A stretch of 64,000 nt of DNA from assembly GCF_001999725.1 (NCBI RefSeq), contig NZ_MDDP01000010.1, positions 124,001 through 188,000 of the forward strand, written 5' to 3'. The notes beneath the pieces were generated by a model. It saw only the letters and a list, made by a program, of their open reading frames with translations. It ran no database searches and was not told where the DNA came from. Shown here in pieces: positions 7,966 to 16,129 of this stretch. Within the stretch, counting starts at the first letter, position 1. Each line of letters starts with the position of its first letter. This stretch comes from Cellulophaga omnivescoria (lineage in GTDB: Bacteria; Bacteroidota; Bacteroidia; Flavobacteriales; Flavobacteriaceae). The position numbers and the translations under genes were made by a program.

Positions 7966-9438
7966 TTGTTTAAAAAATTATCACTTAGGTCGCGTATTTT
8001 TATTACCATGATGTTTTTGGTGCTTATGGCATCAATATTAATAGCTGGTGTAACAATTTACCAATATAGGGAACAATCCAAAGAATATAACCAAGACCGT
8101 TTAGAACGTAAAGAGGCACAGATAAAAGAAAGTGTAAATCTTACCATTAGAAAAACCTCTTTTGAACGTATTACAGAAAAGCTTCATTTAATTTTTAAAG
8201 AAGAGATTTTTGAAATTGCAGAAATTCAAAATGTAAATTTTAGTATTTATGATTTAGAGGGAGAATTAATTATAGATTCTCATCCTTTGCTTAATAAAAC
8301 ATCTGTTTCAAGTTGTTTAGATGCTGTTGTTCTTCAAAAATTAAAAACTAGTGATAACCAACGTTATGTAGAAGAAGTTAGTCATATTGAAAAAATATCT
8401 AATGAAGAAAAAATTTTTAGATCCTCTTACACTTTTATAAAAGATTTAAAATTTAGAGATATAGGTATTTTAAAGCTAGAGTATGTAGAAGATACCTCTT
8501 TTGAAGATAAAGAGCTGCCAGAGTTTTTGTTACGTTTAGGCCTAGTTTATATAGTCATGTTTATAATTGCTATAGTATTGGCTTATTTTACATCTAAATA
8601 CATAACAAGATCTTTACAAACAATTTCAGATAAGCTTAATAAAACTGATTTAAGCATTAGAAATCCAAAAATATTAATAGATAACCCTAGCGAAGAAATA
8701 GGACGCTTAGTAGATGCTTATAACGGAATGATTGATGAGTTGGAGCAAAGTGCAGCCAAACTAGCTAAGAGTGAAAGGGAGCAAGCTTGGCGCGAAATGG
8801 CAAAGCAAGTAGCTCATGAAATAAAAAATCCGCTTACTCCTATGCGTTTAAGTGTGCAGAGTTTTGAGCGTAAGTTTAATCCAGAAGATCCAGATGTTAA
8901 AGAGAAACTTGCAGAGTATTCAAAAACATTAATTCAGCAAATAGATACTATGAGTAGTATTGCATCTGCTTTTTCTAATTTTGCGCAAATGCCAGCGCAG
9001 CAAAATGAAACCTTAAACGTAGTTAAAATTGTTAAATTGGCTGTAGATATCTTTAATGAAAGTTATATTCACTTTATAGCAGAAGAAGAGACTATTGTTG
9101 CAAAATTAGACCGAACACAATTGGTGCGTGTGGTTACTAATTTGGTAAAAAATGCAATGCAAGCCGTACCAGAGGTAGAAAATCCTAAAGTATTGGTAAC
9201 AGTAGCATCAGAAGGAGATTATGTAAAAATATCTGTAGCAGACAACGGAGTTGGTATAGCAGACGATTATAAAGATAAAGTTTTTGAACCTAAATTTACT
9301 ACTAAAACTAGCGGTATGGGATTAGGATTAGGAATGGTAAAAAATATTGTAGAAACCTATAAAGGGAACATTACATTTACTTCTCAGCCACAAAAAGGGA
9401 CAGTTTTTGTAGTGCGTTTTCCCAAAGAAAATAATTAA
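7966..9438 (+). CDS. Membrane sensor histidine kinase, NtrY-like, no adjacent response regulator
   Basis: Autophosphorylating sensor of a two-component system. With the TTG start at 7966 (490 residues) the protein has a basic N-terminus, a first membrane helix at about 14-32, a periplasmic sensor region to about 187, a second helix at about 190-210, a HAMP linker, then a HisKA domain with phospho-acceptor His284 in VAHEIKNPLTPMRLS. The HATPase domain shows the N box (LVKNAMQAV) and G boxes (DNGVGI, GMGLGLG). The NPLTPMRL form of the H box is typical of NtrY-type kinases. An in-frame TTG at 7936 is rejected because it lies inside the -7 promoter element. No response regulator is nearby, so its partner is encoded elsewhere. 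The crotonase gene follows after 11 bases. Confidence 0.93.
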   Translation: MFKKLSLRSRIFITMMFLVLMASILIAGVTIYQYREQSKEYNQDRLERKEAQIKESVNLTIRKTSFERITEKLHLIFKEEIFEIAEIQNVNFSIYDLEGELIIDSHPLLNKTSVSSCLDAVVLQKLKTSDNQRYVEEVSHIEKISNEEKIFRSSYTFIKDLKFRDIGILKLEYVEDTSFEDKELPEFLLRLGLVYIVMFIIAIVLAYFTSKYITRSLQTISDKLNKTDLSIRNPKILIDNPSEEIGRLVDAYNGMIDELEQSAAKLAKSEREQAWREMAKQVAHEIKNPLTPMRLSVQSFERKFNPEDPDVKEKLAEYSKTLIQQIDTMSSIASAFSNFAQMPAQQNETLNVVKIVKLAVDIFNESYIHFIAEEETIVAKLDRTQLVRVVTNLVKNAMQAVPEVENPKVLVTVASEGDYVKISVADNGVGIADDYKDKVFEPKFTTKTSGMGLGLGMVKNIVETYKGNITFTSQPQKGTVFVVRFPKENN

Positions 9439-9449
9439 AACTAACAAAT

Positions 9450-10226
9450 ATGAATTTTGAAACTATTTTAGTAGAACAGCAAAATAGCACTGCAATTGTA
9501 ACTGTAGACAGACCAAAAAAGCTAAATGCTTTAAACAAGGCTACTATTTTAGAATTGCATAAGGCTTTTACAAATTTAGAAGCAGATAAAAGTGTTAAAG
9601 CAATTGTATTAACGGGTAGTGGTGATAAGGCTTTTGTTGCTGGTGCAGATATCTCTGAGTTTGCTAATTTTTCTGAAGAAGAAGGGGCAAGATTGGCACG
9701 TAAAGGACAAGAAGAACTTTTTAATTTAGTAGAAAACTTGAGTACACCAGTTATTGCTGCTGTTAATGGTTTTGCACTAGGTGGTGGACTAGAACTTTCT
9801 ATGGCTTGCCATTTTAGAGTAGCTAGCGATAATGCAAAAATGGGCTTACCAGAAGTTTCTTTAGGTGTTATACCTGGTTACGGTGGTACACAGCGTTTAC
9901 CACAATTAGTTGGTAAGGGTAGAGCTATGGAATTAATAATGACAGCAGGAATGATTTCTGCAGATAAAGCGTTAAACTACGGGTTGGTAAATTATGTGGT
10001 ATCACAAGAAGAATTATTGCCACTTTGCCATAAATTAATAGGTAAAATTACAAACAATTCTTCTGTAGCAATTTCTGCTGCTATAAAAGCAGTTAATGCA
10101 GGTTTTGTTAAAGATGGTTATGATGTAGAAATTGAAGCCTTTGGTGCTTGCTTTGGAACAGAAGATTTTAAAGAGGGTACTACTGCATTTTTAGAGAAAA
10201 GAAAAGCAAATTTTCCAGGAGCATAG
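9450..10226 (+). CDS. Enoyl-CoA hydratase/isomerase (crotonase family)
   Basis: Hydrates trans-2-enoyl-CoA esters, as in fatty acid or amino acid breakdown, or acts as a related crotonase. The 258 residues match the single-domain family. The oxyanion-hole segments are AFVAGADISEF (61-71) and GFALGGGLELSMAC (107-120). Both hydratase glutamates are present with the classic 20-residue spacing, Glu115 and Glu135 (PEVSLGVIPG), so genuine hydratase activity is likely. It lies in an apparent operon behind the sensor kinase and 3 bases before a lipoprotein gene. The acyl-CoA substrate cannot be told from sequence. Confidence 0.93.
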   Translation: MNFETILVEQQNSTAIVTVDRPKKLNALNKATILELHKAFTNLEADKSVKAIVLTGSGDKAFVAGADISEFANFSEEEGARLARKGQEELFNLVENLSTPVIAAVNGFALGGGLELSMACHFRVASDNAKMGLPEVSLGVIPGYGGTQRLPQLVGKGRAMELIMTAGMISADKALNYGLVNYVVSQEELLPLCHKLIGKITNNSSVAISAAIKAVNAGFVKDGYDVEIEAFGACFGTEDFKEGTTAFLEKRKANFPGA

Positions 10227-10229
10227 TTT

Positions 10230-11081
10230 ATGAAAAAATATGTAGGACTAAGTTGTTTGCTACTTTTAGTTGGATGTAGTAATTATGGGCAATTAAAAGT
10301 AGTAGCCAACATACCAGAAGAGTTTAAAGAGGTGTCTGGTTTAGTGTCTACAGGGCAAAATAGCTTGTGGCTTGTTGAAGACAAAGGTAATAAAGATGAG
10401 CTTTATAATGTAGATGAAAAAGGTAATTGGCAAAAAACACTAAAAGTTAAAAATGGTAAAAACCATGATTGGGAAGATTTAACTAAAGACGATAACGGCA
10501 ACGTTTATATTGGGGACTTTGGTAATAATGCTAGTGATAGAGATAACCTAGAAATACTAAAAGTACCTAATCCTGATAATGAAAAGGGAGATGATATTGA
10601 AGCAGAAAAAATAGAATTTAGTTACCCAGAACAGACAGATTTTTCTCCTAAGAAAAAAGAGTTATTGTATGACGCAGAATCACTTTTTTACTGGAATAAT
10701 AGTCTTTTTATTATAACCAAAAATAGAGCTACACCTTTTAATGGAGAGGCGTTTATTTACAAAATACCTGCAACTAAGGGCAAGTATAAGGCAGAGCTTG
10801 TAGGTAGCTTTATGGCGGGTACAGATGAACGTACTAGCAGAATAACATCTGCAGCAATATCACCAGATAAAAAAACTATAGTGCTAATTAGTAATGGTAT
10901 GCTTTGGAGTTTTACAAATTTTACTACAGATAACTTTACTAAAGGAACTGTTAAGGCTGTAGATTTAGGTGTTAGGACTCAATTAGAGTCTGTTTGCTTT
11001 ATTACAAATAATACCTTGTATTTGGCAGATGAATACCATAAAAAAACAGGAGGTAACTTATATGTTTATACATTAAACTAG
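10230..11081 (+). CDS. Lipoprotein of unknown function, predicted beta-propeller-like repeats
   Basis: A 283-residue exported lipoprotein: lipobox LVGC with Cys16 after a short hydrophobic signal. The mature part has repeating beta-rich segments of the kind seen in propeller folds (NSLWLVEDKGN, GNVYIGDFGNNASDRDN, KKTIVLISNGMLWSF, NNTLYLADEYH). The stretch HDWEDLTKDDNGNVYIGDFG recurs, as I recall it, in uncharacterised Bacteroidota proteins that resemble SdiA-regulated/phytase-like propellers; I cannot assign a reaction. It starts 3 bases after the crotonase stop, so it is probably cotranscribed, and it ends tail to tail with the giant phosphoesterase gene (3-base gap). Confidence 0.8.
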   Translation: MKKYVGLSCLLLLVGCSNYGQLKVVANIPEEFKEVSGLVSTGQNSLWLVEDKGNKDELYNVDEKGNWQKTLKVKNGKNHDWEDLTKDDNGNVYIGDFGNNASDRDNLEILKVPNPDNEKGDDIEAEKIEFSYPEQTDFSPKKKELLYDAESLFYWNNSLFIITKNRATPFNGEAFIYKIPATKGKYKAELVGSFMAGTDERTSRITSAAISPDKKTIVLISNGMLWSFTNFTTDNFTKGTVKAVDLGVRTQLESVCFITNNTLYLADEYHKKTGGNLYVYTLN

Positions 11082-11084
11082 GGT

Positions 11085-14000
11085 TTAAAAACCAAACCCT
11101 AGTCCAAATGTAAATCTTGGCCCTTCATCAGCATAAAACAATGCTACCCTAGCAGAAATAACATCTGCACCGTTTAAAAAGATACCACCACCATAAGACG
11201 TTTTCCACTCGTCAGAATCCTCTGTTGGCAACCATATACGTCCATAATCAAAACCAGAGTAAACACCCAATGAAAGTGGTATAATATTGGTTTTCATTTT
11301 TCTTAAGCTATAACGTATATCTGTATTTTGGTAATAGGCTTTTTTGCCAGTAAAACGTTGGTTTCTGTAACCTCTTAGTCCGTCTATACCGCCAATACTT
11401 GCTCCTTGGTAAAACTCATAATCGTCTCCTATGTTAAAATGAGCTTTCCATTTTGTAGCTAAAACTAATCTTCCGTTTGGTACTAACTTATAATCAAAAG
11501 CAAGACTAGGAATTATGTAGGCGTAATTTTGACTATCATTAACTAAAGATTGCTTGTAGCCTACTTTTACCATTGTAGACATACCCATTGTTGGAAAAGC
11601 ATTGTTGTCTTTATTTTCATAAGTATAGGTGGCATCTGCACCTAAAAAAGTGTTACGCACATCTTCGTTGTTAGCTACATAAAAAGTATTTACAAACCTG
11701 TCTTGTGTTTCTTCTACTTCTATGGTTTCTAGTGCTAGTCCGGCTTTAAATTTTCCGCCTAGTTGTCCATTAAATACAATAGATGGTGCAACTTTAATTT
11801 GCTCTAACTTAACACGGTTATAATCCATACCAAGGTCATCATCATTATTTATTGTATTATTTCCGTAGCCAAAAAAGTTAACACTAAAATTAGGACTCGT
11901 AAACCTGGTAGCTACTTCAAAATTCCAGTTGCCAAAAATATTTGCAAACTCACCTGTGTAGCCTACATCAAATCCTTGAGTAGCAAAGTAAAAAGAGGCA
12001 TTTAATGTATGTTTTTCTGTAAACGGATTTAGTCTAAAACCGTTATAAGTATAGGTGTTGGTAAAGCCTATTTTAACACCGTCATCTGGATTAAAACCAA
12101 CTGTTGGTATAATTTGGTTTACACTATTGCGTATTGCTAAAGGGTTGTACACATTAGTGTTGTAATCATTTGTAAGTCTAATTTTAGTGTTATTGTTAGC
12201 CTTAAACGTATTTTTTTTAGACTTGTAATCATAAACAATAGTATTTTTTCCGTTGGTTAGGTTGTAAATATCATTGTTTTGGCCGCCAATAATTCTAATT
12301 TTAATTTGACTTTGGTTAGCTCCATAGTCTTCAAAGTAATCATCATCATCTAAGCCATAAACCCAAATTTCTTTAGTAACATCACTACTAAAAGTTTTGT
12401 CAAAAAATAGTTTTTCTTTTTCTCCTTTAATGTTGCGGTAGGCCTTTATTTGCACCTCTTTTTTATTTAGGTGATTAATCTCAAACCAATCGTCTTTATC
12501 TGTGCCTGTAACTACTGCAAATTTGTTTAGTATTCTATGGTACTCCTTAGCGTACTCTTTAATATGAGATATACGAGATAGTAATATTTTTTTAAGTTTA
12601 GGTAAAGACTCATCTTGTATCTCTACAGGAAAATCTTTAAAAGATTGGTCTATAATCTCTGCAGTTAAATTTTGTTGTATGTATGTAGCCTCTGCAATCC
12701 AATCTTCCAGTTTAGTTTCGCTTAATAAGGCAATGTCTAATACATAAGTTTTTGGAGAAGAGTTAAATCCGCGTACGCTTCTTATTTCGTCATTAAAACC
12801 TTCCATTAAGCGTAAAGAGGGTACAATTCTGGTTGCTAAGCTCATTAGTGGGCCATCTCCCATATTAGAAAAAACTTGGTCTCTATCTCTAGGGACTGGT
12901 TTGTATATTACCTTGTTTTTTTCTTTGTTTTCTGCCCATCTCCACTGGTCTGTATGTCTGTCCCAATCTCCAATAACCATATCAAAAAGTCGAGCTCTAA
13001 GGTACATTTTGTCATCTACGGCATATTTTTCATCATCACGCAAATCTTCAAGCATACTATCTGTGCTTTTAAGCTCATTGGCGTAACCAAAGCTTTTAAG
13101 GTTGCCGTGATTATCACCAGCGTGTTCCTCAAACATGTACAATTCATCTCCGTAATTTACGTTAAAATCTCCTAGTGCTTTTTGTTTAGGAATATAGTAT
13201 AACTTAGGATTGGTGTGGTAAATATTTATAGCATCAGATAGTTTAGATACAACGTATGGAGCGTAAGGATGAGATCCAGTGTAAAAATCCATAAGTAATT
13301 TTTCTATGGCAGTATCTTCAAACTCACCAACTACGTATTGGTCTTTAAAAGCCATAGATTGCAGGTATAGTTCTGCACTTTTACGCATAGATCGCATAAC
13401 ATATTCTTTGCCGTCTTTATCTGCTAAACGTAAAGATTTAGACTGGTGTCCGCCACCAGCTCTTACAGGTGTTAGTCCACCATATATAGTATCTAAGCTT
13501 AGGGTTGGTACAGTTACAGGAGTGCCGTAGTATTTGCGGTAACGATCTCCCCAAACAAAATTGTGAAAACCTGTTTTGGTAATTTCTTCTTGGGTGTATA
13601 TGGATGCTGTTGTTGTTGCCGGAAAATTACTAGGTAGCTCCTTTTTAAATAGTTGTTTGTCTTCTGGTAAAACCTGTGAAGTAAACAGAAACTTCTCGTT
13701 ATTATTTTGGTCTAAACCATAAAAACGCACTCTAGATGAGCCATCTTTATAAATCTCTAATGTAGCATATCCTTTTTCTCCAGTAGAAAATTTGCTGCCA
13801 TTAATAAGTCTAGTTTCACCACTTTTTGCACCAGCCCCACTAACAATTTGCGGAGTGTTTTCTTCTACAATGTATTGTAAAGAGTGTTCATGTCCCGAAA
13901 CAAATATTACTTTGTTAGAGTATTGTGCAAGTGTAACAACGCGGTTGCGTAATTCTCTATATCTTTTGCCTTGTAAATCTTCTGAAGATGGGCCGGCAGT

Positions 14001-14801
14001 TTTTCTAAGCAAATTTAAAAATGTACCAACAATAGGTAAAGGTCCTACTCCAGATTTTGGATAAAAATGTTTTTTAAAAGAATATTGCCCCCCATGAGAG
14101 CCATAACTAAACATTGGGTGGTGCATTGCAATAACTGTAGTTTTTTGCTTGTTTTTAGAGATTAAACTTTCTAGCTCTATTAAAAATTTTTCTCTGCTTT
14201 TTATATCGCATTTATCATTTATATCTGGTCTTTTATTCCAGTTTGTTAAATACCATTCTGTATCTATGGCAATTATTATTAAATTATCATTAACTTCTAT
14301 AGTTTCTAAAGGGCAGCCATCTTCAGGAAAAAAAACATCTTTGCTGTCTAGGGCTTCTTGTATATAATCTTGCTCTCTTTCTAAACCAACTAAGCCCTCT
14401 GTATACCAATCGTGGTTACCAGGAATAAACAATGGTTTTCCTTTGTAATTTTTTAAGGTATTTAATTGGGCGTCTAAATGACTTTTTGCAATTAAATAAG
14501 CCTGTGTAGAATCTTTAGGGTCTGGCATTCCTGCCGGATAAATATTATCGCCTAAAAATAACACAGAACTATTTTTTGTAGCTTTTTCAATTCTTTTTTT
14601 AAATGATTTTAATACAGGGTTCATTCCGTTTATAGGAGATTTACCTGCGTCACCAATTAAATAAAACGTATGTTCTATATCTTTATTAGTAGTAGTATCT
14701 TTGGCTTGTTCTGTATTTGTATATTTTGCCTTTTGTGTAGCGCAATTAGTAAGGATTAAAATACATAACGACCAACAATATTTTCTAATGGAAGTATTCA
14801 T
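11085..14801 (-). CDS. Giant lipoprotein: metallophosphoesterase, kinase-like middle region, C-terminal outer-membrane beta-barrel
   Basis: A 1238-residue cell-envelope protein. The start at 14801 is chosen because it gives a clean lipoprotein signal (LTNC, Cys20); the frame reaches 14855 but would then overlap the divergent gene and bury the signal. Residues about 45-310 form a calcineurin-like metallophosphoesterase: GDAG (Asp51), GDN 84-86, GNHDW 128-132, MHH 226-228 and GHEH 303-306. A middle region (about 440-800) has a glycine loop GGGH (449) and a GDWDRHTDQW...PRDRDQVF pattern (611-644) that resembles the catalytic and metal-binding loops of Fam20C/HipA-type kinase folds; this is my inference. 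From about 870 to the end the sequence is beta-strand rich and closes with FTFGLGFGF, like BamA/surface-antigen barrels. Substrate unknown. Confidence 0.85.
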   Translation of the reverse strand: MNTSIRKYCWSLCILILTNCATQKAKYTNTEQAKDTTTNKDIEHTFYLIGDAGKSPINGMNPVLKSFKKRIEKATKNSSVLFLGDNIYPAGMPDPKDSTQAYLIAKSHLDAQLNTLKNYKGKPLFIPGNHDWYTEGLVGLEREQDYIQEALDSKDVFFPEDGCPLETIEVNDNLIIIAIDTEWYLTNWNKRPDINDKCDIKSREKFLIELESLISKNKQKTTVIAMHHPMFSYGSHGGQYSFKKHFYPKSGVGPLPIVGTFLNLLRKTAGPSSEDLQGKRYRELRNRVVTLAQYSNKVIFVSGHEHSLQYIVEENTPQIVSGAGAKSGETRLINGSKFSTGEKGYATLEIYKDGSSRVRFYGLDQNNNEKFLFTSQVLPEDKQLFKKELPSNFPATTTASIYTQEEITKTGFHNFVWGDRYRKYYGTPVTVPTLSLDTIYGGLTPVRAGGGHQSKSLRLADKDGKEYVMRSMRKSAELYLQSMAFKDQYVVGEFEDTAIEKLLMDFYTGSHPYAPYVVSKLSDAINIYHTNPKLYYIPKQKALGDFNVNYGDELYMFEEHAGDNHGNLKSFGYANELKSTDSMLEDLRDDEKYAVDDKMYLRARLFDMVIGDWDRHTDQWRWAENKEKNKVIYKPVPRDRDQVFSNMGDGPLMSLATRIVPSLRLMEGFNDEIRSVRGFNSSPKTYVLDIALLSETKLEDWIAEATYIQQNLTAEIIDQSFKDFPVEIQDESLPKLKKILLSRISHIKEYAKEYHRILNKFAVVTGTDKDDWFEINHLNKKEVQIKAYRNIKGEKEKLFFDKTFSSDVTKEIWVYGLDDDDYFEDYGANQSQIKIRIIGGQNNDIYNLTNGKNTIVYDYKSKKNTFKANNNTKIRLTNDYNTNVYNPLAIRNSVNQIIPTVGFNPDDGVKIGFTNTYTYNGFRLNPFTEKHTLNASFYFATQGFDVGYTGEFANIFGNWNFEVATRFTSPNFSVNFFGYGNNTINNDDDLGMDYNRVKLEQIKVAPSIVFNGQLGGKFKAGLALETIEVEETQDRFVNTFYVANNEDVRNTFLGADATYTYENKDNNAFPTMGMSTMVKVGYKQSLVNDSQNYAYIIPSLAFDYKLVPNGRLVLATKWKAHFNIGDDYEFYQGASIGGIDGLRGYRNQRFTGKKAYYQNTDIRYSLRKMKTNIIPLSLGVYSGFDYGRIWLPTEDSDEWKTSYGGGIFLNGADVISARVALFYADEGPRFTFGLGFGF

Positions 14802-14848
14802 AAAGATTAAATTTTGTAATTTGTGATGCACCTTATTTATTAAAAACG

Positions 14849-16057
14849 ATGGCAAATATTATTCAGGAAACCGAAGATTATGTAATTAGTTTGTTAACCA
14901 ATGAGTTAAGTTCTAGTTTTTTATATCACAATATTAGGCATACCCAACGTGTTGTCAAAAGTACGCAAGAATTGTTAGATTTTTACAAGTTAGACGTAAA
15001 AGAGCACGAGGACTTACTTTTAGCGGCATGGTTTCATGATACAGGTTATACCAGAAGTGCCAAAGAACATGAGGAAAGAAGTTGCGATATTGCCAAGGAG
15101 TTTTTAAAACAAAAATCTTTTGATGAAAAACGAATAGAAAATATTTGCAATTTAATTTTAGCAACAAAAAAAGGCTATGAGCCAACAAACTTACACGAAG
15201 AAATAATTAGAGATGCAGATGGGTCTCACTTAGGGCAAGAAAGTTATTTAGAAACAACTGAAATGCTCAGAGAAGAATTATCATTATTAGGGCTTATAGA
15301 TTACTCGCCTGCAGAGTGGAGAGATACTAATATTAGAATGTTTCAGACAAAGCATAGGTTTTATACCGATTATGCTATTAAAAATTGGCAAGAAACCAAA
15401 GATGATAACCTAGCCAAACTAATTAAAGCTAGGAAAAAAATGAAAAAGCTGGTTAAAAAAGAAAAAGTTAAGGCGCAATATAAGTCTGAGTTTAAAGATA
15501 AGAGCCCAGAACGAGGTGTGCAAACAATGTACAGGGTTACAATGCGTAACCATTTAAAACTTAGTGATATTGCAGATACTAAAGCCAATATTTTACTGTC
15601 TGTAAATGCTATTATAATTTCTTTAGTGTTGGCAGATTTAATGCCTAAGTTAGATAGTCCGTCTAACAAATATTTAATATTGCCAACTGCGTTATTTATG
15701 TTTTTTAGTGTAATTTCTATGGTGTTGTCCATTATTGCTACAAGGCCAAATATCACAAGCGGACAATTTACTAAGGAAGATGTAGATAATAAAAAAGTAA
15801 ACTTATTGTTTTTTGGTAATTTTCATAAAATGAAATTAGAAGATTATGAGTGGGCTATGAAAGAGTTAATAAAAGACCAGTCTTATGTATACTCTTCCTT
15901 AACTAAAGATTTATACTTTTTAGGACTTGTATTAGATAGAAAATATAAGCTATTGCGTTGGACCTACGCTATATTTATGTTTGGAATGATAGTTTCTGTA
16001 TTGTCTTTCTTTTTAGCATTGCATTTTTACGGCCCAAGAGAGGCTGTAATATTATAA
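14849..16057 (+). CDS. HD-domain phosphohydrolase fused to a Pycsar-effector-type transmembrane domain (PycTM/DUF5706-like)
   Basis: A 402-residue two-part protein. Residues about 25-130 form an HD domain with candidate metal ligands His31, His63-Asp64 (WFHDTGY) and Asp122/Asp124 (IRDADGSHLG), so it may hydrolyse a nucleotide phosphate or cyclic nucleotide. A basic linker (about 195-220, lysine-rich) leads to a C-terminal membrane module with ADTKANILLSVNAIIISL (242-259), a second helix at about 277-297 and a third at about 372-392. The ADTKANILLSVNA motif marks the PycTM family, known as a membrane effector of pyrimidine cyclase (Pycsar) anti-phage systems. No cyclase gene is adjacent. It is divergent from the giant phosphoesterase gene (47-base gap) and faces the GAF gene across a shared terminator. 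A housekeeping signalling role is equally possible. Confidence 0.88.
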   Translation: MANIIQETEDYVISLLTNELSSSFLYHNIRHTQRVVKSTQELLDFYKLDVKEHEDLLLAAWFHDTGYTRSAKEHEERSCDIAKEFLKQKSFDEKRIENICNLILATKKGYEPTNLHEEIIRDADGSHLGQESYLETTEMLREELSLLGLIDYSPAEWRDTNIRMFQTKHRFYTDYAIKNWQETKDDNLAKLIKARKKMKKLVKKEKVKAQYKSEFKDKSPERGVQTMYRVTMRNHLKLSDIADTKANILLSVNAIIISLVLADLMPKLDSPSNKYLILPTALFMFFSVISMVLSIIATRPNITSGQFTKEDVDNKKVNLLFFGNFHKMKLEDYEWAMKELIKDQSYVYSSLTKDLYFLGLVLDRKYKLLRWTYAIFMFGMIVSVLSFFLALHFYGPREAVIL

Positions 16058-16077
16058 CAGCTATATATAAAATATAT

Positions 16078-16114
16078 AAAAGGCGAATATTACAAATAAT
16101 ATTCGCCTTTTTTT
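16078..16114 (+). terminator. Bidirectional terminator between the HD-PycTM gene and the GAF gene
   Basis: A 12-bp perfect stem (AGGCGAATATTA / TAATATTCGCCT) with loop CAAA, flanked by A on one side and T-runs on the other, separates the two convergent genes. It can terminate both. Confidence 0.88.
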
Positions 16115-16129
16115 AATGTTTTGGTGGTA

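Noticed and set aside
12876-14367. Several plus-strand frames of 60-100 residues opposite the giant phosphoesterase gene
   Set aside because: They have no domain, signal or start-site support and follow the codon phase of the gene on the other strand.
14802-14855. Longer N-terminus of the giant phosphoesterase protein
   Set aside because: It would overlap the divergent HD-PycTM gene and hide the lipoprotein signal that begins at 14801.
14849-16057. A complete Pycsar anti-phage operon
   Set aside because: Only the effector-type domain is present, fused to HD; no cyclase gene is found anywhere in the window.
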